From Allobacillus salarius (GTDB taxonomy: Bacteria > Bacillota > Bacilli > Bacillales > Alkalibacillaceae): 64,000 nucleotides of DNA. The DNA is taken from the NCBI RefSeq assembly GCF_007559425.1, contig NZ_VMHE01000011.1:1-64000 (forward strand). Reading direction: 5' to 3'. The notes beneath the pieces are model-generated. The model made no database searches. It was not told the DNA's origin and saw nothing but the letters and a program-made list of their open reading frames with translations. Of this stretch, positions 54,645 through 63,866 are shown in pieces. Within the stretch, counting starts at the first letter, position 1. Each line of letters begins with the position of its first letter. The position numbers and the translations under genes were made by a program.

Positions 54645-55082
54645 ATGCGCACAACTTTCATGGCAAATGAAAACAATGTTGAGCGTAAGTGGTATGTGGT
54701 AGACGCAGAAGGACAAACATTAGGTCGTCTTTCTACAGAAGTAGCTAGCCTGCTTCGCGGAAAACACAAACCAACATACACGCCACATGTCGATACTGGC
54801 GATCACGTCATTATCATTAACGCTGAAAAGATTCATTTAACTGGTAACAAACTAGACGATAAAATCTATTACCGTCACTCAAATCACCCAGGTGGTTTGA
54901 AATCACGTACAGCAAACGAAATGCGTACGAAATACCCTGAACAAATGTTAGAAATAGCTGTTAAAGGAATGCTTCCTAAAAACAAGCTAGGACGTAAAAT
55001 GATCAAAAAATTAAACGTTTATCGCGGTGCAGAGCATAAGCATCAAGCACAGCAGCCAGAAGTTTACGAACTTCGCGGGTAA
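54645..55082 (+). CDS. rplM: Ribosomal protein L13
   Basis: L13 (145 residues) is an early 50S assembly protein; [20 protein letters not shown] and [13 protein letters not shown] are conserved. ATG after AGGAGGG. Confidence 0.97.
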   Translation: MRTTFMANENNVERKWYVVDAEGQTLGRLSTEVASLLRGKHKPTYTPHVDTGDHVIIINAEKIHLTGNKLDDKIYYRHSNHPGGLKSRTANEMRTKYPEQMLEIAVKGMLPKNKLGRKMIKKLNVYRGAEHKHQAQQPEVYELRG

Positions 55083-55107
55083 TTGAAAAAAAGGAGGTTA
55101 ATCAATC

Positions 55108-55500
55108 GTGGCACAAGTACAATACTACGGAACTGGCCGTCGTAAAAGATCAGTCGCTCGTGTTCGCCTTGTTCCAGGTAACGGAACAGTAACGGTCAAC
55201 AATGTCGACTCTAAAGAATATTTCCCATATGAAACATTACGTCTAATCATTAACCAACCACTTGAAGCAACTGAAAACGTAGGTAACTACGATGTATTAG
55301 TAAACGTCAATGGTGGTGGATTCACAGGTCAAGCGGGAGCAATCCGTCACGGAATCGCTCGTGCATTGCTTGAAGCAGATCCTGAATACCGTAAAGTCTT
55401 GAAAAAAGAAGGACTTCTAACGCGTGACGCACGTGAGAAAGAACGTAAGAAATACGGTCTTAAGAAAGCTCGTCGTGCACCGCAGTTCTCAAAACGTTAA
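55108..55500 (+). CDS. rpsI: Ribosomal protein S9
   Basis: S9 (130 residues) contacts the P-site tRNA with its basic tail [14 protein letters not shown] start after AAAGGAGG. The 3' end of rpsI is a known integration target for some Gram-positive mobile elements, which is relevant to the recombinase remnant downstream. Confidence 0.97.
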   Translation: MAQVQYYGTGRRKRSVARVRLVPGNGTVTVNNVDSKEYFPYETLRLIINQPLEATENVGNYDVLVNVNGGGFTGQAGAIRHGIARALLEADPEYRKVLKKEGLLTRDAREKERKKYGLKKARRAPQFSKR

Positions 55501-55522
55501 AACCCTTGTCATACAAGGAATC

Positions 55523-55562
55523 AGAGCCTCTCTTCTTCTCAAATGGAAGAGAGGTTTTTTCT
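55523..55562 (+). terminator. Terminator after rpsI
   Basis: CCTCTCTTC pairs with GAAGAGAGG around a 10-base loop and runs into T6. It ends the last conserved ribosomal operon of the window. Confidence 0.9.
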
Positions 55563-55575
55563 GTATTTGTGAAAA

Positions 55576-55607
55576 TGACTCACAAATGACGCACATTGAC
55601 TCACAAA
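55576..55607 (+). repeat. Three direct repeats resembling integrase arm sites
   Basis: TGACTCACAAA (55576), TGACGCACAT (55587) and TGACTCACAAA (55597) repeat at 10-11-base intervals, about one helical turn. They lie between rpsI and the C-terminal end of a tyrosine-recombinase remnant, where arm-type binding sites of such integrases are usually found. Confidence 0.6.
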
Positions 55608-55620
55608 AATAATTTAGTCG

Positions 55621-55781
55621 TTAATTAGACATATATTTGGCAAAGTTTTTAGCGACTTCATCTTTTTTAAAAACATGAGTATAAATGTTAAACGTTGTTT
55701 GAATATCCTCAGTCCGAGTCTATCTTGTACATCTTTAGGGAGAGTTCCAGATTCAAATAACAAGCTTGCGTGGGTGCTCAG
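55621..55781 (-). pseudogene. Tyrosine-recombinase (integrase) C-terminal remnant
   Basis: On the minus strand, one frame reads THASLLFESGTLPKDVQDRLG. One missing base later, another frame reads EDIQTTFNIYTHVFKKDEVA and runs on to a stop at 55621. Together they match the C-terminal catalytic end of phage/ICE integrases (HxxR-HTHASLL, RLGHxDIQTT, catalytic Y in NIYTHV). The expected HGLRH upstream is already unrecognisable and contains a stop. The frameshift and truncation make it non-functional. Confidence 0.85.
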
Positions 55782-55920
55782 TTTAGCTATATCCTATAAA
55801 AGAAATAAACAATGAAGGTTCTTCTATAAAAAAATATAATTTAATTTGTAATCTTTTGGATTAGAATACTTTTAGATAAGCTGACAAAAACAGAAAAGTA
55901 TAATTTTTCAGAATTTAACA
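55782..55920. other. AT-rich gap before the catabolic operon
   Basis: This is part of the 670-base stretch between the rpsI terminator and tetR. Apart from the repeats, integrase remnant, promoter, cre site and palindrome listed separately, I see only AT-rich sequence here and in 56050-56200, with no supported gene. Confidence 0.5.
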
Positions 55921-55949
55921 TTGACATTAATTTTTGTGAATGTTATTAT
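55921..55949 (+). promoter_or_regulatory. Promoter of the tetR-acyl-CoA operon
   Basis: A consensus TTGACA at 55921 and TATTAT at 55944 are 17 bases apart. It would give a leader of about 270 bases before the regulator gene. Confidence 0.75.
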
Positions 55950-55963
55950 CTCTAATAAGAAAT

Positions 55964-55977
55964 TGTAATCGCTTTCA
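55964..55977 (+). promoter_or_regulatory. Catabolite-responsive element (cre)
   Basis: TGTAATCGCTTTCA matches the CcpA consensus TGWAANCGNTNWCA at every fixed position. It lies just downstream of the predicted transcription start, the usual place for CcpA repression when sugars are present. Confidence 0.8.
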
Positions 55978-56024
55978 TGTCGCGATAAAAAAATATAATC
56001 AGCAAGAAGTTTTTTTATATCAAT

Positions 56025-56046
56025 TTTTTGAACATATATTCAAAAA
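56025..56046 (+). promoter_or_regulatory. Palindrome, candidate TetR operator
   Basis: TTTTTGAA and TTCAAAAA are perfect 8-bp arms around CATATA. The TGAA...TTCA core resembles half-sites of the fatty-acid regulator FadR of B. subtilis, though the spacing differs. Its place between the promoter and the TetR gene fits autoregulation. A related TGAATATTCA occurs at 57814 before the thiolase gene. Confidence 0.55.
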
Positions 56047-56229
56047 TAAACCATAAAGTTAAAACGAGTGCTTATGCTTCAGAAGAATTTTATCAATAGA
56101 TATGAGTTGGAAAGCAAAATTGTCGACGATTTGTACTGTCATTGAATGCTATCTCATAAAAAAAGCAGAGACGTTTATATGATTCCAACAGTTGCCAGAA
56201 AGAAATGCGAATAAAAGGAAGTGATCATC

Positions 56230-56817
56230 TTGTCATTACGTGAGAAGAAAGTTGCGAAACGAAAAAAAGATTTGCTTATGTCAGCAATCGCGATTATTGG
56301 TGAGAAAGGATACCATTCGACAACGATGGAGGAGATTGCTTCCAAACTGCTCATGACTAAAGGTTCAATATACTATTATTTTAAGGATAAACAAGATTTA
56401 GTTTACCAAAGCCAAAAAATATTGTTGGAGCAAAGCAATGAAAATATCGAGGAAGTATTAAGCGAAGATTTACCTTATGATGAGAAACTTAAAAAGGTAA
56501 TGGTTGTACATATTGAGTATCTGATCACAGAACAATCAGGTTTTGTTATGGGAACAAATCCTGAACAATTTTTCTCTGGTAAACAGTTAGAAACCATACT
56601 TATGTTACGAGATAGGTATGGTAATTATATTAAGCAATTAATTGCAGAAGGTGTAAAGGAGGGGGTTTTTACCGAGGTTGATGAAAAAATAGTCAGGAAT
56701 ATTATTCTTGGGGCAATGAACTGGGTTGTTACATGGTATTCGCCTAATGGACCTATGGATAAAACGACTTTGGCGAAATCCATATCTAATTATTTGTTAA
56801 AGATTGTTTTGAAATAA
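56230..56817 (+). CDS. TetR-family transcriptional regulator
   Basis: The 195-residue protein has an N-terminal TetR helix-turn-helix (about residues 12-58) with STTMEEIASKLLMTKGSIYYYF and a C-terminal ligand domain of the kind that follows FadR/KstR-like regulators. Divergent TetR regulators of fatty-acid operons commonly respond to acyl-CoA; the ligand here is inferred. TTG at 56230 after AAAGGAAGTGA; a GTG at 56221 overlaps that site. It is the first gene of the catabolic operon, 25 bases before the dehydrogenase. Confidence 0.9.
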   Translation: MSLREKKVAKRKKDLLMSAIAIIGEKGYHSTTMEEIASKLLMTKGSIYYYFKDKQDLVYQSQKILLEQSNENIEEVLSEDLPYDEKLKKVMVVHIEYLITEQSGFVMGTNPEQFFSGKQLETILMLRDRYGNYIKQLIAEGVKEGVFTEVDEKIVRNIILGAMNWVVTWYSPNGPMDKTTLAKSISNYLLKIVLK

Positions 56818-56842
56818 TTAATTGAAAAAGGAGAAATGTAAA

Positions 56843-57613
56843 GTGAGATTAGAAGAAGTATCAGCGGTAGTTACTGGAGGAGCATCTGGTTTAGGAGAGG
56901 CAACAGTTAGAAATATCGTAGCACATGGGGGTAAAGCAACAATTTTAGACCTGCAGGAAGAGAAAGGAAGAGAGTTAGCTAAAGAGTTAGGCGAAAATGT
57001 TCAATTTGTTAAAACCGATGTAGTAGATGAATCCAGTGTTCAAAATGCGCTGGACAAAGCAGTAGAAGCATATGGGACGCTCAACACAGTCGTTAATTGC
57101 GCGGGCATTGGTGCTGCGCAAAAAACATATAGTGAGAAAAAGGGTGCTCACGATTTAAACATATTTTCCAAAGTCGTACAAGTGAATTTGGTAGGAACCT
57201 TTAATGTAATCCGTTTAGCTGCGGAAAAAATGAGTAAACAAGAACCAAATAATAATCAAGAAAGAGGGGTCATTATAAACACTGCCTCTGTAGCAGCGTT
57301 CGAAGGACAAATTGGTCAAGTAGCTTATAGCGCTTCTAAAGGAGGTATTGTAGGGATGACGCTACCTATTGCTAGAGATTTGTCTAATCTTGGTATCAGA
57401 GTAATGACAATTGCTCCTGGCTTATTTGAAACTCCTTTATTTGGAAGTCTATCTGAAGACGTTAAAAAAGCACTCGGCGAAATGACGCCGTTTCCGAAAA
57501 GGTTGGGTACACCAGCTGAATATGCAAAATTGGCTCAATCCATTATAGAGAATTCGATGTTAAATGGAGAAGTAATCCGTCTTGATGGTGCGATTCGAAT
57601 GCAACCAAAGTAA
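56843..57613 (+). CDS. HSD10-type 3-hydroxyacyl-CoA dehydrogenase (SDR)
   Basis: The 256-residue short-chain dehydrogenase has the NAD-binding TGGASGLG at 11-18, acidic D36 (NAD preference), NCAG at 85-88 and the catalytic S149-Y162-K166. Long stretches ([49 protein letters not shown]) match human HSD10, which oxidizes 2-methyl-3-hydroxybutyryl-CoA in isoleucine breakdown. The GTG at 56843 follows AAAAGGAGA. It likely performs the third step of beta-oxidation here. Confidence 0.9.
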   Translation: MRLEEVSAVVTGGASGLGEATVRNIVAHGGKATILDLQEEKGRELAKELGENVQFVKTDVVDESSVQNALDKAVEAYGTLNTVVNCAGIGAAQKTYSEKKGAHDLNIFSKVVQVNLVGTFNVIRLAAEKMSKQEPNNNQERGVIINTASVAAFEGQIGQVAYSASKGGIVGMTLPIARDLSNLGIRVMTIAPGLFETPLFGSLSEDVKKALGEMTPFPKRLGTPAEYAKLAQSIIENSMLNGEVIRLDGAIRMQPK

Positions 57614-57844
57614 GAGGTTGATTGAATAAGCACAATTTAAACCTTATGAAAATGTTAAGATCAGTAGAATTTGCGAGAAGTTTCAATGTGAATCGATAGC
57701 GTTATGGAAGAAGTGTAGAATCAAGGACTGTGAGTTGCATGGTTGATTAGGTACAAAAATATTACAACTTAGATATTACATACAGTATTAGATCAAATAT
57801 AAAATAAAATAACTGAATATTCAAACAAGAAAGGAAGTTATTAA

Positions 57845-58996
57845 ATGCGTGAAGCTGTAATTGTTGAAGCGGTTAGAACACCTGTTGGGAAACGTAATGG
57901 AGTATTAAGTGGTGTTCGGGCAGAAGATTTAGCTGCTAAACCATTAGCTGAGGTCGTAAAAAGAGCAGGCATTTCAGCAGGGTTGGTGGAGGATGTCATT
58001 TTTGGTTGTGTCTCACAAGTAGAAGAACAGTCTTTTGATATTGCTAGAGTTGCTGCACTCCAAGCAGGATATCCGGTTGAAGTGCCAGGAACAACGATTG
58101 ACAGACAATGTGGTTCCAGCCAACAAGCAGTCCATTTTGCGGCGCAAGCCATCATTAGTGGAGATATGGACGTTGTGGTTGCGGGTGGAATAGAAAGCAT
58201 GTCTCGCGTACCAATGGGTAGCAGTCGCAAAAAAACAGGATTTAGTGAAGAGTTGACTTCAAAATATGAAGTCATTCATCAAGGGTTGTCAGCCGACAGG
58301 ATTGCTGACGAATGGGGTTTATCGCGTGAAGAGTTGGATGAACTTTCTTTAGAAAGTCATCAAAAAGCAGTTCGAGCGCAAAAAGAAGGCCGTTTTAAGA
58401 AGGAAGTAATGCCAGTAGAAGTAACTTTACCGGACGGTACGAAAAAATTAATTACCGATGATGAAGGACCAAGAGAGGATACAAATCTCGAAAAACTGGG
58501 AGGGCTACAACCTGCGTTCGCAGAAGATGGAAAGATTACGGCAGGAAACTCTAGTCAGATCAGTGATGGAGCTAATGCGATTCTATTAATGTCTAGGGAA
58601 AAAGCAGAAAAATTAGGATTAAAGCCTAGATTCAAAGTATTGACTCGAACTGTTGTTGGATCAGATCCGACACTAATGCTTACAGGCCCTATACCGGCAA
58701 CAAAAAAAGTATTGAAAAAAGCTGGTCTAACTATCGATGACATCGACGTATTTGAAGTCAATGAAGCGTTTGCTTCGGTTCCATTAGTTTGGCTAAAAGA
58801 GACAGGTGCTGATCCGAATAAACTTAATCCTAATGGGGGTGCTATTGCACTGGGGCATCCACTAGGCGCAAGTGGTGGAAGGTTGATGATAACGATGCTT
58901 CATGAGTTAGAACGCACTGGTGGACACTATGGACTCCAGACAATGTGTGAAGGACATGGTATGGCGAATGCAACGATTGTTGAAAGACTTGATTAA
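57845..58996 (+). CDS. Acetyl-CoA acyltransferase (thiolase)
   Basis: The 383-residue thiolase keeps the nucleophile C89 (DRQCGSSQQA), H338 (GGAIALGHPLGASG) and C368 (TMCEGHGMAN). Degradative thiolases cleave 3-ketoacyl-CoA to acetyl-CoA or, for 2-methyl substrates, propionyl-CoA. ATG after AAAGGAAG. The 231 bases before it hold no gene; TTACAT/TATAAA at about 57776-57803 is a weak promoter candidate, and TGAATATTCA at 57814 is a small palindrome. Confidence 0.93.
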   Translation: MREAVIVEAVRTPVGKRNGVLSGVRAEDLAAKPLAEVVKRAGISAGLVEDVIFGCVSQVEEQSFDIARVAALQAGYPVEVPGTTIDRQCGSSQQAVHFAAQAIISGDMDVVVAGGIESMSRVPMGSSRKKTGFSEELTSKYEVIHQGLSADRIADEWGLSREELDELSLESHQKAVRAQKEGRFKKEVMPVEVTLPDGTKKLITDDEGPREDTNLEKLGGLQPAFAEDGKITAGNSSQISDGANAILLMSREKAEKLGLKPRFKVLTRTVVGSDPTLMLTGPIPATKKVLKKAGLTIDDIDVFEVNEAFASVPLVWLKETGADPNKLNPNGGAIALGHPLGASGGRLMITMLHELERTGGHYGLQTMCEGHGMANATIVERLD

Positions 58997-59014
58997 AGCA
59001 GGAGGGAAACGCTA

Positions 59015-60157
59015 ATGTCATTGCCACTTGAATCGGTTCGCGTACTCGACTTGACCAGACTGTTACCAGGTCCCTATTGTACATTAGTATTAGCAGATTT
59101 CGGTGCGGAAGTCATTAAAGTAGAAGACCCTGCAAAAGGAGACTATACAAGAGATTACCAACCGAAATTAGATCAAGACGGTGTTTATTTTCATGCCCTG
59201 AATCGGAACAAAAAAAGCATTTGCTTGGATTTGAAATCCGAAGACGGGAAGGACAATTTTCTGAAGTTAGTTGAAAAAGCTGATGTAGTAGTAGAATCTT
59301 TTCGACCAGGAGTTATGGAGCGATTAGGTCTTGGTTATGAAAAGCTCAAACAAGTGAATGAAAGAATCATCTACTGTGCAATCACCGGTTATGGGCAAAC
59401 AGGTCCATACCGCGACCGGCCAGGTCATGATGTGAATTATATTAGTTATGCTGGTCTTCTTCAGCTCATGGGAGAGAAAGACAGAAAACCAGTAATTCCT
59501 GCAACACAAATTGCCGATATCGGGGGAGGGGCACTTCCAGCTGTAATTGGTATTTTGCTAGCCCTTCTGGAACGGGAGAAGTCAGGAAAAGGACAGTTTG
59601 TAGATATTTCCATGCTGGATGGGGTCATTTCTTGGCTACAATTTTTGCTTCCGGGATTCCTAGTTAAAGATAGTCAGCCGAAACGAGGGGAACTGATGCT
59701 CAGCGGTGCATTGGCTTGTTATGAAGTATATCAAGCAAAAGATGGAAAATGGCTATCCGTCGGTGCATTGGAACCGAAATTTTGGGTGGCATTTTGTAAA
59801 GCGATCGACCGAGATGATTTAATTCCTAAACTTGACGCACCACCTGCTGTTCAAGAACAAATGAAAGAAGAAATAGGAGCAATCATATCAACGAAGACCA
59901 TTGACGAATGGATGAAAATTTTTAATGAAGTTGACTCTTGTGTGTCTCCACTTCTGTCATTTGAAGAACTTGTAAACAATCCACAGGTGAATGATAGAGA
60001 AATGATTCGTACAGTAGCGCATGATACTTTAGGGGAAATGAAACAAATTGGTATTCCGATTAAACTTTCCGAGACTCCTGGTGCGATTCAAACACAGGCA
60101 CCTAAATTAGGCGAACATACGCAGGAAGTGTTAAAAGGAATTATTGGAGTGAAATAA
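59015..60157 (+). CDS. CaiB/BaiF family, alpha-methylacyl-CoA racemase-like
   Basis: The 380-residue family III protein has H138 in RPGHDVNYISYAG, D168 in QIADIGGGALP and E253 in VGALEPKFW. These align with the His-Asp-Glu set of alpha-methylacyl-CoA racemases (human AMACR and mycobacterial MCR) rather than with the single Asp of CaiB CoA transferases. Racemases convert (2R)- to (2S)-methylacyl-CoA for beta-oxidation. A CoA-transferase activity cannot be excluded. ATG after AGGAGGG, 18 bases behind the thiolase. Confidence 0.85.
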   Translation: MSLPLESVRVLDLTRLLPGPYCTLVLADFGAEVIKVEDPAKGDYTRDYQPKLDQDGVYFHALNRNKKSICLDLKSEDGKDNFLKLVEKADVVVESFRPGVMERLGLGYEKLKQVNERIIYCAITGYGQTGPYRDRPGHDVNYISYAGLLQLMGEKDRKPVIPATQIADIGGGALPAVIGILLALLEREKSGKGQFVDISMLDGVISWLQFLLPGFLVKDSQPKRGELMLSGALACYEVYQAKDGKWLSVGALEPKFWVAFCKAIDRDDLIPKLDAPPAVQEQMKEEIGAIISTKTIDEWMKIFNEVDSCVSPLLSFEELVNNPQVNDREMIRTVAHDTLGEMKQIGIPIKLSETPGAIQTQAPKLGEHTQEVLKGIIGVK

Positions 60158-60204
60158 ATCACTATAAAACAATTATTTATAAAAATGATTAGGGAGAGAT
60201 GTTC

Positions 60205-60975
60205 TTGGCTGATTTACTTTCGATAAAAAAGAATGACGGAATTGCAACAGTCGTGATCGATAATCCCCCGATGAATGTTTTGAGCTCAAAAGTAACTGCA
60301 GAGCTCGATCAATCTTTTCGCCAGCTGCGTGAAGACGAAAGTGTGAAGGTAATTATTTTAACGGGTGCAGGGGACCGAGCGTTTATGGCTGGTGCAGATA
60401 TTAACGAATTTGCAGAAGAAGAGAATGAACAAACAGAAACACCAGATGTGCAGGAAGTATTTTCTTTTATTGAAAATATACCTAAACCAACGATCGCTTT
60501 GCTCAATGGTTATACGCTTGGTGGTGGATTAGAGCTTGCCTTAACTTGTGATATTCGAATTGCCGAGGCGCATGCACAAGTAGGCTTACCCGAAGTCAAT
60601 TTAGGATTACTTCCTGGAGCTGGTGGAACACAACGACTTACTAGAATCATTGGACCGGCTAAAGCGAAGGAGATCATGTTTGGAGGTGATCCACTTTCAG
60701 CAGAAGAAGCTAGTGAATTAGGAATCGTTAACAAAGTTGTACCACAGGGAGAAGGGAAAGAAGCGGCAGAAAAGTTTGCTGCCACATATGCTGCTAAATC
60801 TGTACAGGCGTTAAGCCGGATTAAGCGACTAATTAATTCAGTAAGTGAATATCCTTTACAGGAAGGTCTACAGTTGGAAAAGCAATTGTTTAATGATTTG
60901 TTTGCAACAGAGGATGCAAGAGAAGGAATACGAGCCTTTAGGGAGAAACGTAAACCAGTCTTTACAAATCGGTAA
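60205..60975 (+). CDS. Enoyl-CoA hydratase
   Basis: This crotonase-fold protein (256 residues) has the oxyanion-hole segments RAFMAGADINEF and GYTLGGGLE. Both catalytic glutamates, E110 and E130 (PEVNLGLLPGAGGTQR), are present, so hydratase activity is expected. The TTG at 60205 is preferred since AGGGAGAG directly abuts an ATG at 60199. It hydrates the enoyl-CoA formed by the operon dehydrogenase. Confidence 0.9.
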   Translation: MADLLSIKKNDGIATVVIDNPPMNVLSSKVTAELDQSFRQLREDESVKVIILTGAGDRAFMAGADINEFAEEENEQTETPDVQEVFSFIENIPKPTIALLNGYTLGGGLELALTCDIRIAEAHAQVGLPEVNLGLLPGAGGTQRLTRIIGPAKAKEIMFGGDPLSAEEASELGIVNKVVPQGEGKEAAEKFAATYAAKSVQALSRIKRLINSVSEYPLQEGLQLEKQLFNDLFATEDAREGIRAFREKRKPVFTNR

Positions 60976-61031
60976 ATAGTTTCTTCGAAAGATGCTAGCA
61001 GTAAAATATATTATTTCACGGAGGTAATAAT

Positions 61032-62552
61032 ATGGATATCGGTTTATCATTATCACGTAATGCTAGGCGCCTACCAAATAAAACAGCATATATTTACAAG
61101 GATAAATCCTATACGTATGATCAGATGAACAAAGAGGTAAACAAACTTGCACATGGGTTAATTGGTCATGGTGTAAAGAAAGGCGACAAAGTCGCTTTTA
61201 TGATGGAAAACTCCGATAAGTTTGTTATGGTTTATTATGCAATTATGAAAATCGGTGCGATTGCAGTTCCTGTGAATTTTCGTTTGACCGCAAGAGAAGT
61301 CGCTTATATTGTGAATGATTGTGATGCGGGGACAGTATTGTTTGATGGTAAATTTGCAGAGCTAATCGCCAATGCAGTTGCCGAGAATAAAAAGGTTAAA
61401 TTGAAAATATCAACAGATGAAAGTGCTTCAAACGGGCAGTTTACGATCAATAAAATACTTACAGATAATGAGACAGACCCTTCTATTATCGTAAATGAAG
61501 ATGATGACGCGCAAATTTTGTATACTTCAGGAACAACAGGCAATCCAAAAGGTGCCTTGTTCGACCATCATCGAATTTTACATGTAGCATTTAATACCTC
61601 TATTATGATGAGCATAACTCCATCCGATAATTTACTTCACGTTGCTCCACTTTTTCACTCAGCACAGCTTAATTTATTTTTAATCTCAGGGACATACCTA
61701 GGCTGTAAGCAAGTGATCCACCAAAGTTTCGATCCAACAAAAGTTCTTGAAGATATTGAAAAACATAAAATTAGTATATTTTTTGCTGTACCAACGATGT
61801 ATAACTTCTTACTTCAAGTACCAAATAAATATGATTTAAGCTCAGTCACTCGTTGTGGCTATGGTGCTGCACCTATGCCAATAGCTCTATTGAAACAAGT
61901 TATGGAACTATTTCAAATGGAACAGTTTTACAATATGTGCGGATTGACCGAGGCAGGACCTGGAGGTGTTATGCTGACGCCCGAAGATCATGACGATAAA
62001 ATCGGTGCAGGTGGTAAGGCCATGCTGAATACTGAAGCACGGGTAGTTAATGAGAGTGGTGAAGATGTTCATCCAGGTCAAGTAGGAGAATTTGTTCTTA
62101 AAGGCGAAACAATAATGAAATATTATTATAATAAACCGGAAGAAACGAGTAAAACGTTGAAGGACGATTGGCTCTACACGGGTGACTTAGCGACGATTGA
62201 CGAGGAAGGTTTTATTACGCTTGTTGACCGTAGAAAAGATATGATCATTTCAGGAGGAGAAAACGTTTATTCAACGGAAGTGGAGCATGTGCTATATCAG
62301 CATCCAGATTTATTAGAGTGCGCGGTCATCGGACTTCCTGATGAAACATGGGGTGAAAAAGTTGTTGCTGTTGTCGTACCAAAAGAAGGAAAATCGATTG
62401 ATGAAGAACAATTAAAAGAGTTTTGTAGAGATTATCTTGCCAAGTATAAAATACCTGTCGAATTCAAATTTGAAAAAGAAATCCCAAGGAATGCATCTGG
62501 AAAAGTATTGAAGTACCGACTTCGAGAGTCGTTAACAAAAGAAACAACATGA
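61032..62552 (+). CDS. Acyl-CoA ligase (AMP-forming)
   Basis: The 506-residue ANL-superfamily enzyme shows the P-loop YTSGTTGNPKG at 164-174, the LYTGDLATID hinge region, DRRKDMIISGGENVYSTEVE and the catalytic lysine K491 in RNASGKVLK. It activates a carboxylic acid to the CoA thioester, most likely the entry step for the operon. The chain-length range cannot be judged. ATG after GGAGGT. Confidence 0.92.
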   Translation: MDIGLSLSRNARRLPNKTAYIYKDKSYTYDQMNKEVNKLAHGLIGHGVKKGDKVAFMMENSDKFVMVYYAIMKIGAIAVPVNFRLTAREVAYIVNDCDAGTVLFDGKFAELIANAVAENKKVKLKISTDESASNGQFTINKILTDNETDPSIIVNEDDDAQILYTSGTTGNPKGALFDHHRILHVAFNTSIMMSITPSDNLLHVAPLFHSAQLNLFLISGTYLGCKQVIHQSFDPTKVLEDIEKHKISIFFAVPTMYNFLLQVPNKYDLSSVTRCGYGAAPMPIALLKQVMELFQMEQFYNMCGLTEAGPGGVMLTPEDHDDKIGAGGKAMLNTEARVVNESGEDVHPGQVGEFVLKGETIMKYYYNKPEETSKTLKDDWLYTGDLATIDEEGFITLVDRRKDMIISGGENVYSTEVEHVLYQHPDLLECAVIGLPDETWGEKVVAVVVPKEGKSIDEEQLKEFCRDYLAKYKIPVEFKFEKEIPRNASGKVLKYRLRESLTKETT

Positions 62553-62642
62553 AGTGACACATAGATATATAAAATTGTATTTCTTATTAAGTAACATTCT
62601 TATAGTGCACAAAATTAGTAGCTTTAGAGGGGAAATTAAATA

Positions 62643-63788
62643 ATGAAACGTACATTTTTGACTGATGAGCACGAAATGTTCCGCAGATCATTAAAAAAGT
62701 TCCTTGAAAAAGAAGCTGTACCTTTTTATGAAAAATGGGAAAAAGACCAACAAGTACCAAAATCGTTTTGGGAAAAGGCGGGAAAGCAAGGATTTTTATG
62801 TCCGCAAGTAGAAGAAAAGTATGGTGGTGTAGAGGCGGATTTTGGTTATGCTGTGGTTTTATCAGAGGAATTTGAAAGGGTCGGTACAGGTTTATTAGGA
62901 ATCGGACTGCATAATGATATCGTCATACCTTATATCGAGGCGTTTGGTAATGAAGACCAAAAGTCTCGTTGGTTGCCTAAAGCAGTCACAGGGGAAATTA
63001 TTTCTGCCATTGCGATGACAGAGCCAGGTGCAGGGTCAGATTTAGCTGGTATTAGAACGACAGCTGTTAAAGATGGAGATGATTATATTGTTAATGGAGA
63101 AAAAACATTTATAACGAATGGTCATTCTGCCGATTTAACCATTGTTGTTTGTAAGACAGACCCGCAAGCAAACCCACCCCATAAAGGTATCAGTTTGTTG
63201 GTTGTTGAATCTGAAGCGGAAGGATTCACAAAAGGGAAGAAGTTGGATAAGGTTGGCCAGCATGCGAATGATACGTGTGAATTAATATTTGAAGATGTAA
63301 GAGTCCCGGCTGCAAATTTACTAGGAGAAGAAAACAAGGGATTTTATTATCTCATGGATAAATTACAGCAGGAAAGACTCATGGTCTCCATATCATCAAT
63401 TGTCAATGCAGAGAGAATGTTGGATTTGACGCTTGACTATGTGACACAAAGGCAAGCTTTCGGAAGAAGCATAAGCAAATTCCAAAACACCCAGTTTAAG
63501 ATTGCTGAGATGAAAACAGAAATTGAGATTGGCAAAACCTTCGTGGATCGATTAATTCAAGAACACATGGCTGGAGGGAACATTGTGAATGAGGTTTCCA
63601 TGGCTAAATGGTGGACGACTGACTTAGCTCAAAAAGTTGCTGTGGAAAGTATGCAACTTCATGGTGGGTATGGATATATCGAAGAATATGAGATTGCGAG
63701 AAGGTATCGAGATGTGGCTGTTGCATCTATTTATGCGGGAACTAATGAGATCATGAAAGGGATCATAGCGAAAAATATGAGATTATAA
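62643..63788 (+). CDS. Acyl-CoA dehydrogenase, long-chain type
   Basis: The 381 residues show FAD-binding AMTEPGAGSDL and RQAFGRSISKFQ. The usual active-site YEGT loop reads YAGTNEIMKG, lacking the MCAD-type glutamate. The alternative base of LCAD and isovaleryl-CoA dehydrogenases is present as E244 in LQQERLMVSI. The whole C-terminal half (LHGGYGYIEEYEIARRYRD) resembles LCAD, which accepts branched chains. It ends the operon before a strong terminator. Confidence 0.92.
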   Translation: MKRTFLTDEHEMFRRSLKKFLEKEAVPFYEKWEKDQQVPKSFWEKAGKQGFLCPQVEEKYGGVEADFGYAVVLSEEFERVGTGLLGIGLHNDIVIPYIEAFGNEDQKSRWLPKAVTGEIISAIAMTEPGAGSDLAGIRTTAVKDGDDYIVNGEKTFITNGHSADLTIVVCKTDPQANPPHKGISLLVVESEAEGFTKGKKLDKVGQHANDTCELIFEDVRVPAANLLGEENKGFYYLMDKLQQERLMVSISSIVNAERMLDLTLDYVTQRQAFGRSISKFQNTQFKIAEMKTEIEIGKTFVDRLIQEHMAGGNIVNEVSMAKWWTTDLAQKVAVESMQLHGGYGYIEEYEIARRYRDVAVASIYAGTNEIMKGIIAKNMRL

Positions 63789-63797
63789 GTGTAGTGT

Positions 63798-63847
63798 CGA
63801 ACAACATCTTGTTTCTCATATAAACAAGATGTTGTTCGGTTTTTTTA
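63798..63847 (+). terminator. Terminator of the acyl-CoA operon
   Basis: A perfect 17-bp stem (CGAACAACATCTTGTTT with its complement) and a 7-base loop are followed by G and T8. It separates the operon from the convergent gene. Confidence 0.94.
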
Positions 63848-63866
63848 AGGTAATGTGGCATTCAAA

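Noticed and set aside
55500..57000. A second copy of the rpsI 3' end as attR
   Set aside because: No convincing repeat of the last 20 bases of rpsI was seen within the window.
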